From positions 1-64,000 of the forward strand of contig NZAS01000038.1 of the NCBI GenBank assembly GCA_002686195.1: DNA of 64,000 bases. The letters are read 5' to 3'. Position 1 is the stretch's first letter. The number at the start of each line of letters is the position of its first letter. The notes under the pieces were generated by a model, which was not told the origin of the DNA, searched no databases, and saw only the letters and a list, made by a program, of their open reading frames with translations. The position numbers were made by a program, and so were the translations under genes. This document shows, in pieces, positions 47,444 to 53,903 of the stretch. Source of the stretch: Candidatus Pacearchaeota archaeon (GTDB lineage Archaea > Nanoarchaeota > Nanoarchaeia > Pacearchaeales > GW2011-AR1).

Positions 47444-48111
47444 TGAAAATTATTACACTTCATCCTGAAGACGTTACCGTATGGGGCAACCGTAAGCGGG
47501 GCATAGATCCCGCTGCGGTTGACCGCATAGCGGCGTCAATGGCCGACATTGGCCTTCGTCAACCGATCACCGTGCGCGTCTTGGACGAGCTAGAAATCGA
47601 CGGCGAGATACTGTGCGGCGCTCCGGTCCTAGTGACCGGGGCGCACCGCCTAGCTGCGGCTAAAAAGCTTGGTTGGCAGGCTATCGACTGCATCGAGATT
47701 GAAGGCGACGAGATCGACGCCGAACTTTGGGAAATCAGCGAGAACCTACACCGACTCGACCTTAGTAAAGAGCAACGGGACGAGCATGTGCGGCGCTACG
47801 CAGAATTGAAAGAGGCGCGGCGTGTTCAAGGCGGCCAAAGTGTCCAACTTGAAAGTAAGCGTGAGGACGGTCGCGGGCATCAGCGCAAGTCGGTCGCCAC
47901 AGAAGTAGCGGAAGAAACTGGCCTAAGCGCCCGCACTGTTCGTCGTATCCTACATAACGAACCGAGCAAGGCCCCTCCCCGCGAAGTTTATGACGAACGA
48001 GAGGCCCGACGCGGGCGCGCGATGAATGCCTGGAACAAACTCGATGAGGAGGATCGAGCTTGGTTCCGGGACTGGATCGACACCCCAATCATGGACAGCC
48101 GCTATGACTGA
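47443..48111 (+). CDS. ParB/RepB-like nuclease-domain protein, 222 aa
   Basis: ParB N-terminal motifs are clear: VDRIAASMADIGLRQPITV, LVTGAHRLAAAKKLGW and ENLHRLDLSKEQRDEHV, then an HTH (ATEVAEETGLSARTVRRIL). In phages such proteins may act in replication or regulation rather than partition; no parA or clear parS is seen. One base overlaps the DGQHR gene. Confidence 0.82.
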   Translation: MKIITLHPEDVTVWGNRKRGIDPAAVDRIAASMADIGLRQPITVRVLDELEIDGEILCGAPVLVTGAHRLAAAKKLGWQAIDCIEIEGDEIDAELWEISENLHRLDLSKEQRDEHVRRYAELKEARRVQGGQSVQLESKREDGRGHQRKSVATEVAEETGLSARTVRRILHNEPSKAPPREVYDEREARRGRAMNAWNKLDEEDRAWFRDWIDTPIMDSRYD

Positions 48112-48451
48112 ATCGCAGGTTTATTTTCTGCGCGCCCCTAGCGTCGGGCTGCTTAAAATCGGCAGGTCAATCGACATTGAGCGTCGCCTCTCTGAAATCC
48201 GGCTTATCAGCCCGGTTAAGCTGGAGCTTCTCGGATACGTGTCGGGCGATTGGTCAGTCGAGACTGCCTATCACCGTCGATGGCACGGCCTCCGCCAGCA
48301 TGGCGAATGGTTCACCGAAACAGCCGAACTGCGAGCAGCACTCGAATGCGACATCGTGTTGAACGCATGGAACCGCGCCAGCGCTGAGGCCCGCGAAATG
48401 GCCCTGGAGCAGATGGACGGCCCTGTGATGGACAATTGCCGTGCGGGATGA
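48104..48451 (+). CDS. GIY-YIG / T5orf172-like nuclease, 115 aa
   Basis: VYFLRAPSVGLLKIGRSIDIERRLSEI carries the Y, G-x-S and R of the T5orf172 branch of GIY-YIG nucleases, and ETAYHRRWHGLRQHGEWF its Glu/His region. It may be a mobile endonuclease or a replication-associated nuclease. Confidence 0.78.
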   Translation: MTESQVYFLRAPSVGLLKIGRSIDIERRLSEIRLISPVKLELLGYVSGDWSVETAYHRRWHGLRQHGEWFTETAELRAALECDIVLNAWNRASAEAREMALEQMDGPVMDNCRAG

Positions 48452-48584
48452 AGTCAAGTTCCTCCGCGCCGCGCTTCAAGAAATAGCGCGCTTTGGCCGT
48501 GGCGATGGTCACGGGCGCGGGTGGACGTGTGCAACCAAGGCGTTGGACGCCTTGAACGATCCTAGGGGGATGCCGAAAAAATGA
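48441..48584 (+). CDS. small protein, 47 aa
   Basis: GTG frame overlapping its neighbours at both ends; contains LRAALQEIARFGRGDGHGRGW. Unknown function. Confidence 0.45.
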   Translation: MRDEVKFLRAALQEIARFGRGDGHGRGWTCATKALDALNDPRGMPKK

Positions 48585-49243
48585 GCGTCCGAGTAATGAC
48601 CGCAGTGTGGGAAATAGACCTCCCGGCAAGCGATAAGATCGTTTTGCTGGCGCTTGCCGATTGCGCGAATGACGAGGGCAAGTGCTGGCCGGGAATGACC
48701 ACTCTTGCGCAGAAATGCAGCAAGGGCGAGCGCACAATCCAAGCTTCGATCAAGCGCCTAGTGGCAGCGGGGCATCTGTCCCGCAAAGAGGTTCTTGGGC
48801 GCGGCTGCAAATACGTTGTTCACCCCCGCAAAGATTGCGCCCCCGCAGAAAATGCGCCCCCGCAGAAATTGACGAAAACCCCCGCAAAATCTGCGGGCAA
48901 ACCGTCAAGAACCGTCAATGGTTGTTCTAACGAACAACACGAGCGGGTGAAGGGTTGGCCTGAAATACCCGATTGGGTTCCGGTGGCCGAGTGGAACGGC
49001 TTTGTTCGGATGCGGAGGGCCATTCGCAAGCCTCTGACCGACCGTGCGGTAACCACCATCATCCGCAAGCTAGATCGCTTCCGCGCCAATGGGCACGACC
49101 CCGGCGCGGTCCTCGATACCTCCACGGAAAACAGTTGGGCAGGAATTTTCGAACCAAGGACAGCAGCCAATGACTACCGCAATTCAAAACCGACCGGCAC
49201 AGCCAATGCAGCCCAGCGCGCCATCGCCAGCCTCGGTGGCTGA
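48581..49243 (+). CDS. Replication initiator with wHTH, O-like, 220 aa
   Basis: The N-terminal winged HTH (SDKIVLLALADCANDEGKCWPGMTTLAQ, TIQASIKRLVAAGHLSRKEVLG) is that of phage replication proteins of the lambda O type. A proline/alanine linker is encoded by repeats resembling iterons, and a C-terminal domain follows (WNGFVRMRRAIRKPLTDRAVTTIIRKLDRFR). It probably melts the origin inside its own gene. Confidence 0.8.
   Translation: MSVRVMTAVWEIDLPASDKIVLLALADCANDEGKCWPGMTTLAQKCSKGERTIQASIKRLVAAGHLSRKEVLGRGCKYVVHPRKDCAPAENAPPQKLTKTPAKSAGKPSRTVNGCSNEQHERVKGWPEIPDWVPVAEWNGFVRMRRAIRKPLTDRAVTTIIRKLDRFRANGHDPGAVLDTSTENSWAGIFEPRTAANDYRNSKPTGTANAAQRAIASLGG
48823..48890. repeat. Iterons within initiator gene, candidate origin (unit B)
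   Basis: CCCCCGCARA occurs at 48823, 48840 and 48857 with an exact 17-bp period, and again at 48879. The fourth copy is followed by an inverted CTGCGGG. Clustering inside the initiator gene parallels lambda ori, where O protein binds four iterons. Confidence 0.65.
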
Positions 49244-49598
49244 GCGTGTCTCGATCCTGTCGGCCTGCCTCGCTAGGGTTCGCCCCGCTGGCATGTCCGA
49301 CGACGCGGCGCACGAATGGCTGACGGTCTGCGCAACGGACGTTGCCCACCTGCCCGCCTCGGTGTTGCAGCAGGCAGCGCGGGAGGCTGGCCGCACGGTG
49401 ACGCATCACGGCCAGATTATCCCGGCGATCCTCGGCAGCTTCACGGTCAAGAGCCACGAACAGCACGAACGCACGGTGCGCCAGTTGCAGCGGGATGGAC
49501 ACCAACTGCCAGGACGGACTGCGCCTGCGCTGACTGACGGGCGCGGCGGCACCAAGCAAATCGGGCAGGTCAAGGCATTGGCGGAACATCGTGGCTGA
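49170..49598 (+). CDS. replication-region protein, 142 aa (P position)
   Basis: Starts within the initiator's 3' end, like lambda P after O. Helical with a Pro/Gln-rich N-terminus (RPAQPMQPSAPSPASV) and a RTVTHHGQIIPAILGSFTV segment. A helicase-loader role is suggested only by position. Confidence 0.6.
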   Translation: MTTAIQNRPAQPMQPSAPSPASVAERVSILSACLARVRPAGMSDDAAHEWLTVCATDVAHLPASVLQQAAREAGRTVTHHGQIIPAILGSFTVKSHEQHERTVRQLQRDGHQLPGRTAPALTDGRGGTKQIGQVKALAEHRG

Positions 49599-49819
49599 TG
49601 CCCCGGCAGACCATTCCGGCACCCGGCTACACCCGCATATCCGGCAACCGCGCCCCGCCCAAAGCATGGGGCGACAAGCTGTGGGTGCAAATCCGCAACG
49701 GTTTTACCGACGTATCGCCGTGGCCGGTGGAGACCACGCGCTGGCGATGGGAGCGGGACGAGGCGGGCAGCGTGATCGAGCATCCCGGCGATGTGGTCGC
49801 GGTGCGCAAGGTGGATTGA
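49598..49819 (+). CDS. small protein, 73 aa
   Basis: One-base overlap with the previous stop. Reads PKAWGDKLWVQIRNGFTDVSPWPVETTRWRW, a beta-rich tryptophan-bearing protein. Unknown function. Confidence 0.6.
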   Translation: MPRQTIPAPGYTRISGNRAPPKAWGDKLWVQIRNGFTDVSPWPVETTRWRWERDEAGSVIEHPGDVVAVRKVD

Positions 49820-49841
49820 AACAGGCGGGAAGGAATTGAGG

Positions 49842-49997
49842 ATGGTGAAGAGTTTGCTGATCGGCATTGGGATGGGCTTCGTCACCGGGACAGTCGGCCA
49901 TTGGTTCGGACTGAATACGGTCCAGACCTTGTGCCTGACTATTCCCGCATACCTCGCCGGGGTGTCGGTCATGTGGCCCCGCGGGAGCGCCGCCTAA
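49842..49997 (+). CDS. small membrane protein, 51 aa
   Basis: GGAATTGAGG upstream. Two hydrophobic segments (LLIGIGMGFVTGTVG and LCLTIPAYLAGVSVMW). Its end overlaps the next gene by one base and marks the right edge of the unit-specific replication block. Confidence 0.6.
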   Translation: MVKSLLIGIGMGFVTGTVGHWFGLNTVQTLCLTIPAYLAGVSVMWPRGSAA

Positions 49998-50119
49998 TGG
50001 CTGAGGACATACTGAAATACCAAGCAGGCCGAGAGGCAGCAATACGCGGGGATAAGCGCGACGCACGCAAGCATTCTGACTGGTTGGAAGGCTATGATGC
50101 AGTGGCAGGAGATAGGTGA
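49997..50119 (+). CDS. intact 40-aa small protein (split in unit A)
   Basis: A 40-aa basic/acidic protein (MAEDILKYQAGREAAIRG, RDARKHSDWLEGYDAV). Unit A has the same protein interrupted after IRG by a methyltransferase. In unit B the methyltransferase follows as a separate gene, sharing one base with this stop. Confidence 0.75.
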   Translation: MAEDILKYQAGREAAIRGDKRDARKHSDWLEGYDAVAGDR

Positions 50120-50862
50120 TGGAAGAAGTGCGCGCCTTGTCGATGTTTTCCGGGTGCGGCGCGCTAGATCTCGGTCTGGAGCGGGCAGGAATATCTGTCG
50201 TCGCGCAGTGCGAGATAGAGCCGCACGCAATCGGGGTGCTTGGAAGGCACTGGCCCGATACGCCGAACCTTGGGGACGTCCGAACGGCACCCTTTCACGA
50301 AGTCACAGCAGAAATGGTCGCTGCCGGCTTCCCTTGTCAGGATATAAGCAATGCAGGAAACCGCGCCGGAATTGAGGGTGAACGCAGCGGGCTTTGGTCC
50401 GAAGTCGTGCGAGCCATTAGCCTGGTACAGCCGCAGTGGGTCTTGCTGGAAAACGTGGCAGCACTGCTTAGTCGAGGATTGGGGAGGGTTCTCGGAGACT
50501 TGGCCGCGCTCGGGTTTGATGCTGTCTGGCATTGCATACCGGCTTCCCACGTTGGCGCGCCCCATAACCGCGACCGCATCTGGATCACGGCTGCTTCCCA
50601 CGCCCTCGGGGGTGAACGGTGGGCGAAACCATACTGTCGGACGCTTGGACGAATGGGGCGGGAGCAGCAATCCGTTCCGTGGGACCGAGATTGGCAAAGT
50701 GCGCTGTGCGAGCTTCGAGGAATGGATGATGGGTCTGCCTATCGGGTGGACCGAATTGATACCCTCCGAAACGCGGTTGTCCCGCAAATCGCGGAAACCA
50801 TCGGGCGGGCTATAATCGCGGCTAATCGCGCGATCTCCACTGACACAGCGGGAAGGGAATAG
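50119..50862 (+). CDS. C5 DNA-cytosine methyltransferase, 247 aa
   Basis: Motif I (SMFSGCGALDLGLERAG), IV with Cys (GFPCQDISNAG), VI (LLENV), VIII (HNRDRIW) and X (LRNAVVPQI, with Arg in place of the usual Gly). It is only distantly similar to the unit A enzyme, so sequence specificity probably differs. The motif X change could reflect constraint from the overlapping +1 frame. Last residues TAGRE match the end of the A gene. Confidence 0.85.
   Translation: MEEVRALSMFSGCGALDLGLERAGISVVAQCEIEPHAIGVLGRHWPDTPNLGDVRTAPFHEVTAEMVAAGFPCQDISNAGNRAGIEGERSGLWSEVVRAISLVQPQWVLLENVAALLSRGLGRVLGDLAALGFDAVWHCIPASHVGAPHNRDRIWITAASHALGGERWAKPYCRTLGRMGREQQSVPWDRDWQSALCELRGMDDGSAYRVDRIDTLRNAVVPQIAETIGRAIIAANRAISTDTAGRE
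50351..50815 (+). CDS. +1-frame overlapping ORF with WPRSG/LLPTP/MGLPIGWT motifs
   Basis: In the same +1 offset as in unit A: ETWPRSGLMLSGIAYRLPTL, SRLLPTP and EEWMMGLPIGWTELIPSE, ending in a SRKSRK tail. The motif order is shared with 7806-8450 despite divergence of the main frame. It may be an independent protein, a frameshift product, or a relic of a C-terminal domain. Confidence 0.45.
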   Translation: MQETAPELRVNAAGFGPKSCEPLAWYSRSGSCWKTWQHCLVEDWGGFSETWPRSGLMLSGIAYRLPTLARPITATASGSRLLPTPSGVNGGRNHTVGRLDEWGGSSNPFRGTEIGKVRCASFEEWMMGLPIGWTELIPSETRLSRKSRKPSGGL

Positions 50863-50865
50863 ATC

Positions 50866-51195
50866 ATGGCAAAGCAAACGGTAATTGGGCGATGCCTACG
50901 GCCCGCGCTGGCACGGCTTCGCCGCTCGACCCGCTACGCGGTTCTCGGCCTAGCTGCCATCGCTATCGCGGGGTGTAGTGAGGTTGCCAAAGAAACTAAG
51001 GATGCAGTGGCGCTTGAGGACATGGGGGCAAAGGCGGCGTTTCGCGGTTTGGCGGAAGATGAGTGGCGCGCGGTGGTGGTTTTCAAAGACCCCGAGACTG
51101 GCTGCGAATACCTCATCAACGATGGCACCCGAGAGGGCGGCATGACCATTCGGATCGGCAGTGACGGTCGGCCTATCTGTTCGGAGGGGAAGTAA
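50866..51195 (+). CDS. Lipoprotein-like DUF6440-type protein, 109 aa
   Basis: An Arg-rich start, hydrophobic segment and lipobox (AVLGLAAIAIAGC) at residues 25-37, then DEWRAVVVFKDPETGCEYLI and RIGSDGRPIC. The C-terminal fold resembles the short DUF6440 domain. Unit A lacks it. Could act at the lysogen surface; inferred only. Confidence 0.65.
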   Translation: MAKQTVIGRCLRPALARLRRSTRYAVLGLAAIAIAGCSEVAKETKDAVALEDMGAKAAFRGLAEDEWRAVVVFKDPETGCEYLINDGTREGGMTIRIGSDGRPICSEGK

Positions 51196-51196
51196 C

Positions 51197-51829
51197 ATGG
51201 CAAAGCGCAAGGGCGACCCACTGGCAAAGCGCCGCGATGAAACGGACGCGCAGTGGCGTGCCCGCGTAGCACGGTCGCAGGAGACCCGCCGCAAGCAGGG
51301 CGAGGGCATCGTGACGCCTGAGACACTGGCGCAGGGTGGCTTGGTCAAGGGTAGCGCGCCCGACCAAAGCCGCGCCCCCACCTACTACCGCAAGAGTCGT
51401 TCCGCGCTCGAATACATGCGCCAGCGCGGCAGCCTCACCGATGAGCAGTATTACAGCGCCCAGCGGATCGCCCAGGTGGCCGAAATGCTGCAATCGAGCG
51501 TATCGGGTAGTTGCGCCAGCATGGAGGCTCGCGTGGACTGTTCCGGCAGCGCAAGGGACGCCTTGAACGAAAGCCTTTATCGCGTTCGGGCTGAAGCGGC
51601 CTACACCGAATGGCGCAGCAAGCTTCCCCTGCCCCGCCGCATGGTTATCGACATGGTGACGCAGGACGCTGGCCTAGCAGAGATTGCCGCCGAGCATAAC
51701 ATGGGCTGGCCCAAGGCGCGCAAGATGCTGGTGGCTGCGCTGGACGCATGGCCGGAGGTTTTCGGCAGGTATGTGAAGGGCATCGACCAAGAGGATTTGG
51801 ACGCACAGCACGCGAGGTTGAGGGCATGA
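51197..51829 (+). CDS. putative late regulator, Q position, 210 aa
   Basis: Basic N-terminus (MAKRKGDPLAKRR), helical body, and a C-terminal HTH-like segment (MVTQDAGLAEIAAEHNMGWPKARKML). Directly upstream of the late promoter and leader. Role as late antiterminator or activator inferred from context. Confidence 0.62.
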   Translation: MAKRKGDPLAKRRDETDAQWRARVARSQETRRKQGEGIVTPETLAQGGLVKGSAPDQSRAPTYYRKSRSALEYMRQRGSLTDEQYYSAQRIAQVAEMLQSSVSGSCASMEARVDCSGSARDALNESLYRVRAEAAYTEWRSKLPLPRRMVIDMVTQDAGLAEIAAEHNMGWPKARKMLVAALDAWPEVFGRYVKGIDQEDLDAQHARLRA

Positions 51830-51861
51830 ACAAAATATGCCCATAGCGCGAACAAAGGGGG

Positions 51862-51890
51862 TTGACCAGCAATGTGAATTAGGCTATGGG
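51862..51890 (+). promoter_or_regulatory. Late promoter (unit B)
   Basis: TTGACC (51862-51867), 17 bp, TATGGG (51885-51890), the counterpart of 9217-9245. Confidence 0.7.
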
Positions 51891-52277
51891 AGGAACATAC
51901 GGAATTGCGCCCGCAGGGTATCCCTCTAGCCGAAAGCGAGGTGATCCAATCTACCGTTAGGTGTGAGGCGCAACCGAAACGAGATTGCTGCGGACACGGT
52001 ATCCAGCCCGTCACGAAGTAATGCGCGGTCTTGAGCCGTATCGCTTCGACCGCAGTAACCCTAAGCGCCCTGCCCTAACCGGCGGGGCGTTTCTCTATTG
52101 GGCCTCGGTCCAGCCCGCACCTCCAAAAGCATCAGCGGCTACGAGCATTATCGAGCAGGGTTGGTTGCGGGCAAACATACTGGCGGATAGCGGGGCTTCC
52201 GATAGGTCGCCGCCACAGCGCACCCATAGGGTCGGCACACCACGGTAAGGCGCACCCGCACTAATACGGGGGACAGG
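51891..52277 (+). other. Late leader region without genes (unit B)
   Basis: Holds the 35-bp element (51954-51988) shared with unit A, then little recognisable structure until the terminator at 52066-52095. From 52096 to 52277 I see no gene. Interpreted as the untranslated late leader. Confidence 0.6.
52066..52095 (+). terminator. Rho-independent terminator in late leader (unit B)
   Basis: CGCCCTGCC (52066-52074) pairs with GGCGGGGCG (52081-52089), with one U-G pair, followed by TTTCTC. Same relative place as the unit A terminator but unrelated sequence. Confidence 0.7.
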
Positions 52278-52487
52278 ATGAACGATCTAACGATCCCCCA
52301 GCATGACGCAGAGACGGTTCGCCTGACATGCCTGGAGGCAGCCACGGCGCTAAACTGCATGAGGGAAGAACCGAAGGACGCAGCCGGTGTGGGGGACGAC
52401 GCCACGCTGTTTGAGTTCTACGTAAGCAACGGGCAGTCTGTAGCGGTGTATTGCGGCAACGGGCTTGAGCGGGTGATTAGGGGTTAA
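52278..52487 (+). CDS. small acidic protein, 69 aa
   Basis: GGGGGACAGG precedes the ATG. Sequence (TIPQHDAETVRLTCLEAATALN...LFEFYVSNGQSVAVY) is acidic and alpha/beta. Convergent with a reverse gene, overlapping 11 bp. Unknown function. Confidence 0.55.
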   Translation: MNDLTIPQHDAETVRLTCLEAATALNCMREEPKDAAGVGDDATLFEFYVSNGQSVAVYCGNGLERVIRG

Positions 52488-52674
52488 GATACCGCATTGG
52501 CAGGATGCCCTCGCCAAGCATTTCCATGATGATGGATGCTGGCCCGCTGACGGTTCTAGAGCCGTCCTCATAGCGGCGTATGGTGCGGCTGTCCGATAGG
52601 CGAAGAACGCGGGCAAGCTGACCTTGTGTAAGGTCAGCCCGCTCGCGGATTAATTTAAATTCGGTGGGGGTCAT
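52477..52674 (-). CDS. XRE-type HTH protein, 65 aa
   Basis: A compact HTH (FKLIRERADLTQGQLARVLRLSDSRTIRRYEDGSRTVSGPA). Overlaps the upstream 59-aa gene by ATGA; the two form a small reverse operon found only in unit B. Antitoxin or moron regulator are possible roles. Confidence 0.7.
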   Translation of the reverse strand: MTPTEFKLIRERADLTQGQLARVLRLSDSRTIRRYEDGSRTVSGPASIIMEMLGEGILPMRYLNP

Positions 52675-52850
52675 GCCGCCAGTTTCCTCTGTGCCCACCT
52701 CTGCGCACCGGCGATGGTTTTTCCGGTCCAACGGATGGTGGTTATATCAGCGTCATGGATGCCATTGCGTGCGTTTACGTAAAGGGTAGCCCACACACGC
52801 CCATCCTGCTCATTGATGACTACCGCCCGGTTCTCGTTGATGACTATCAT
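52671..52850 (-). CDS. small protein paired with HTH gene, 59 aa
   Basis: Beta-rich start (MIVINENRAVVINEQDGRVWATLYVNA) and a helical end (TIAGAQRWAQRKLAA). Upstream AAAGGGAAAACG. It could be a toxin or a modifier partner of the HTH protein; unproven. Confidence 0.55.
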   Translation of the reverse strand: MIVINENRAVVINEQDGRVWATLYVNARNGIHDADITTIRWTGKTIAGAQRWAQRKLAA

Positions 52851-53004
52851 TTCGTTTTCCCTTTCGTGGTGGGCCATTGGCCCCTTGCTTCGATAAGTCT
52901 GTTCTAGGACCATTGGTCCGGGCTGGCAAGAGAAAAAGTGAGGGATTGTGAAAAAAGTTCGCAACCCCCACGCAACAGCACTGATACACCACAAGCCCCA
53001 GGTA

Positions 53005-53079
53005 ATGGGCAAGCACCGCAAGCGCAGCAGATCGCAGCGCAGGCGGGATGCGATAGAGCGGGAGCAGCGCGGTGACTAA
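53005..53079 (+). CDS. Arg-rich microprotein, 24 aa
   Basis: Counterpart of 9907-9981: same length, core RSQRRRDA, ends in GD. A 14-codon GTG frame (53072-53116) bridges it to the HNH gene, as a 16-codon frame does in unit A. Confidence 0.5.
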   Translation: MGKHRKRSRSQRRRDAIEREQRGD

Positions 53080-53108
53080 GCGCACACGCGGTCGCAAGTG
53101 GACGGCTT

Positions 53109-53444
53109 ATGCCTAACTCCCCGCCGGTCTTCATGAAGCGCCCAGAGCGCAAGGCATGGAGGCCAGAGAGTAAGCGCGACACAAACCGCATTAGGGGCAG
53201 CAAGGGGCAAAAGCTGCGCAAGAGGCGCATGGAGCGCACTAACTGGCTTTGTGAGGATTGCTCGGCAAAGGGCCTAGTCCGCACCGCTGATGTAGTGGAC
53301 CACATCAAGCCACTTGCTCTTGGCGGCGAGGATGTTGACAGCAACACGCGCAATTTATGCAATGACTGCCATAAGGTCCGCACCAAGGAGCAGTTTGGGC
53401 GTAATACCCCGCCCCCAAGCAAAGTTGACAGACTGCGACCCTAG
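53109..53444 (+). CDS. HNH endonuclease next to terminase, 111 aa
   Basis: Same HNH core as 10400-10720 (CEDCSAKG, VVDHIKPLALGG, NLCNDCHKVRT), with a slightly longer C-terminus. It starts the long block shared with unit A. Likely packaging-associated. Confidence 0.85.
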   Translation: MPNSPPVFMKRPERKAWRPESKRDTNRIRGSKGQKLRKRRMERTNWLCEDCSAKGLVRTADVVDHIKPLALGGEDVDSNTRNLCNDCHKVRTKEQFGRNTPPPSKVDRLRP

Positions 53445-53501
53445 ACACCGCCGCCCCAGCAACATTTTCATATCCCCATAATTCGTTCGGAGGTTTTGAC
53501 G

Positions 53502-53903
53502 ATGGCTCGACCACGCAAACCGACGCACCTCCATGTGGTCAGCGGGGCAGCAGCAAAGCACCCTGACAGGATGCGTGAGCGCGAGGCGGAGCCTGTGACT
53601 GACGATGACATTCGCGGGATCGAGGCCCCGGATTATCTGGACGACGAGCTTGCGGCAATCTGGCGCGAGGTGGCTGGGATGCTTCACGCGCGGGTCGCGT
53701 CCAACCCGGACATGATCGCGCTGGAGGCCCTTGTTAGGCTGGTCGCGCGAATGCGGACTGGCGAGATGTCGGCGGCGGACTACGCGCGTTTGCAAGGCTA
53801 CCTTGGCGAGTTCGGCATGACGCCCGCTAGTCGGTCGAAGGTGTCGCAGGGCAAGAAGGCGGTCGAGAAGAAGGGCTTCGCCGCGCTCAAGGGTGCCGGG
53901 TGA
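53502..53903 (+). CDS. terS: Terminase small subunit, P27 family, 133 aa
   Basis: Nearly identical to unit A 10794-11195 except around residues 16-30, where the sequence differs (AAAKHPDRMREREAE). The upstream 50 bp, including GGAGG, are conserved too. Confidence 0.9.
   Translation: MARPRKPTHLHVVSGAAAKHPDRMREREAEPVTDDDIRGIEAPDYLDDELAAIWREVAGMLHARVASNPDMIALEALVRLVARMRTGEMSAADYARLQGYLGEFGMTPASRSKVSQGKKAVEKKGFAALKGAG

Noticed and set aside
47443..48111. Plasmid-style partition locus
   Set aside because: A ParB-like protein is present but there is no ParA ATPase nearby and a functional integrase is present, so integration is the maintenance mode.
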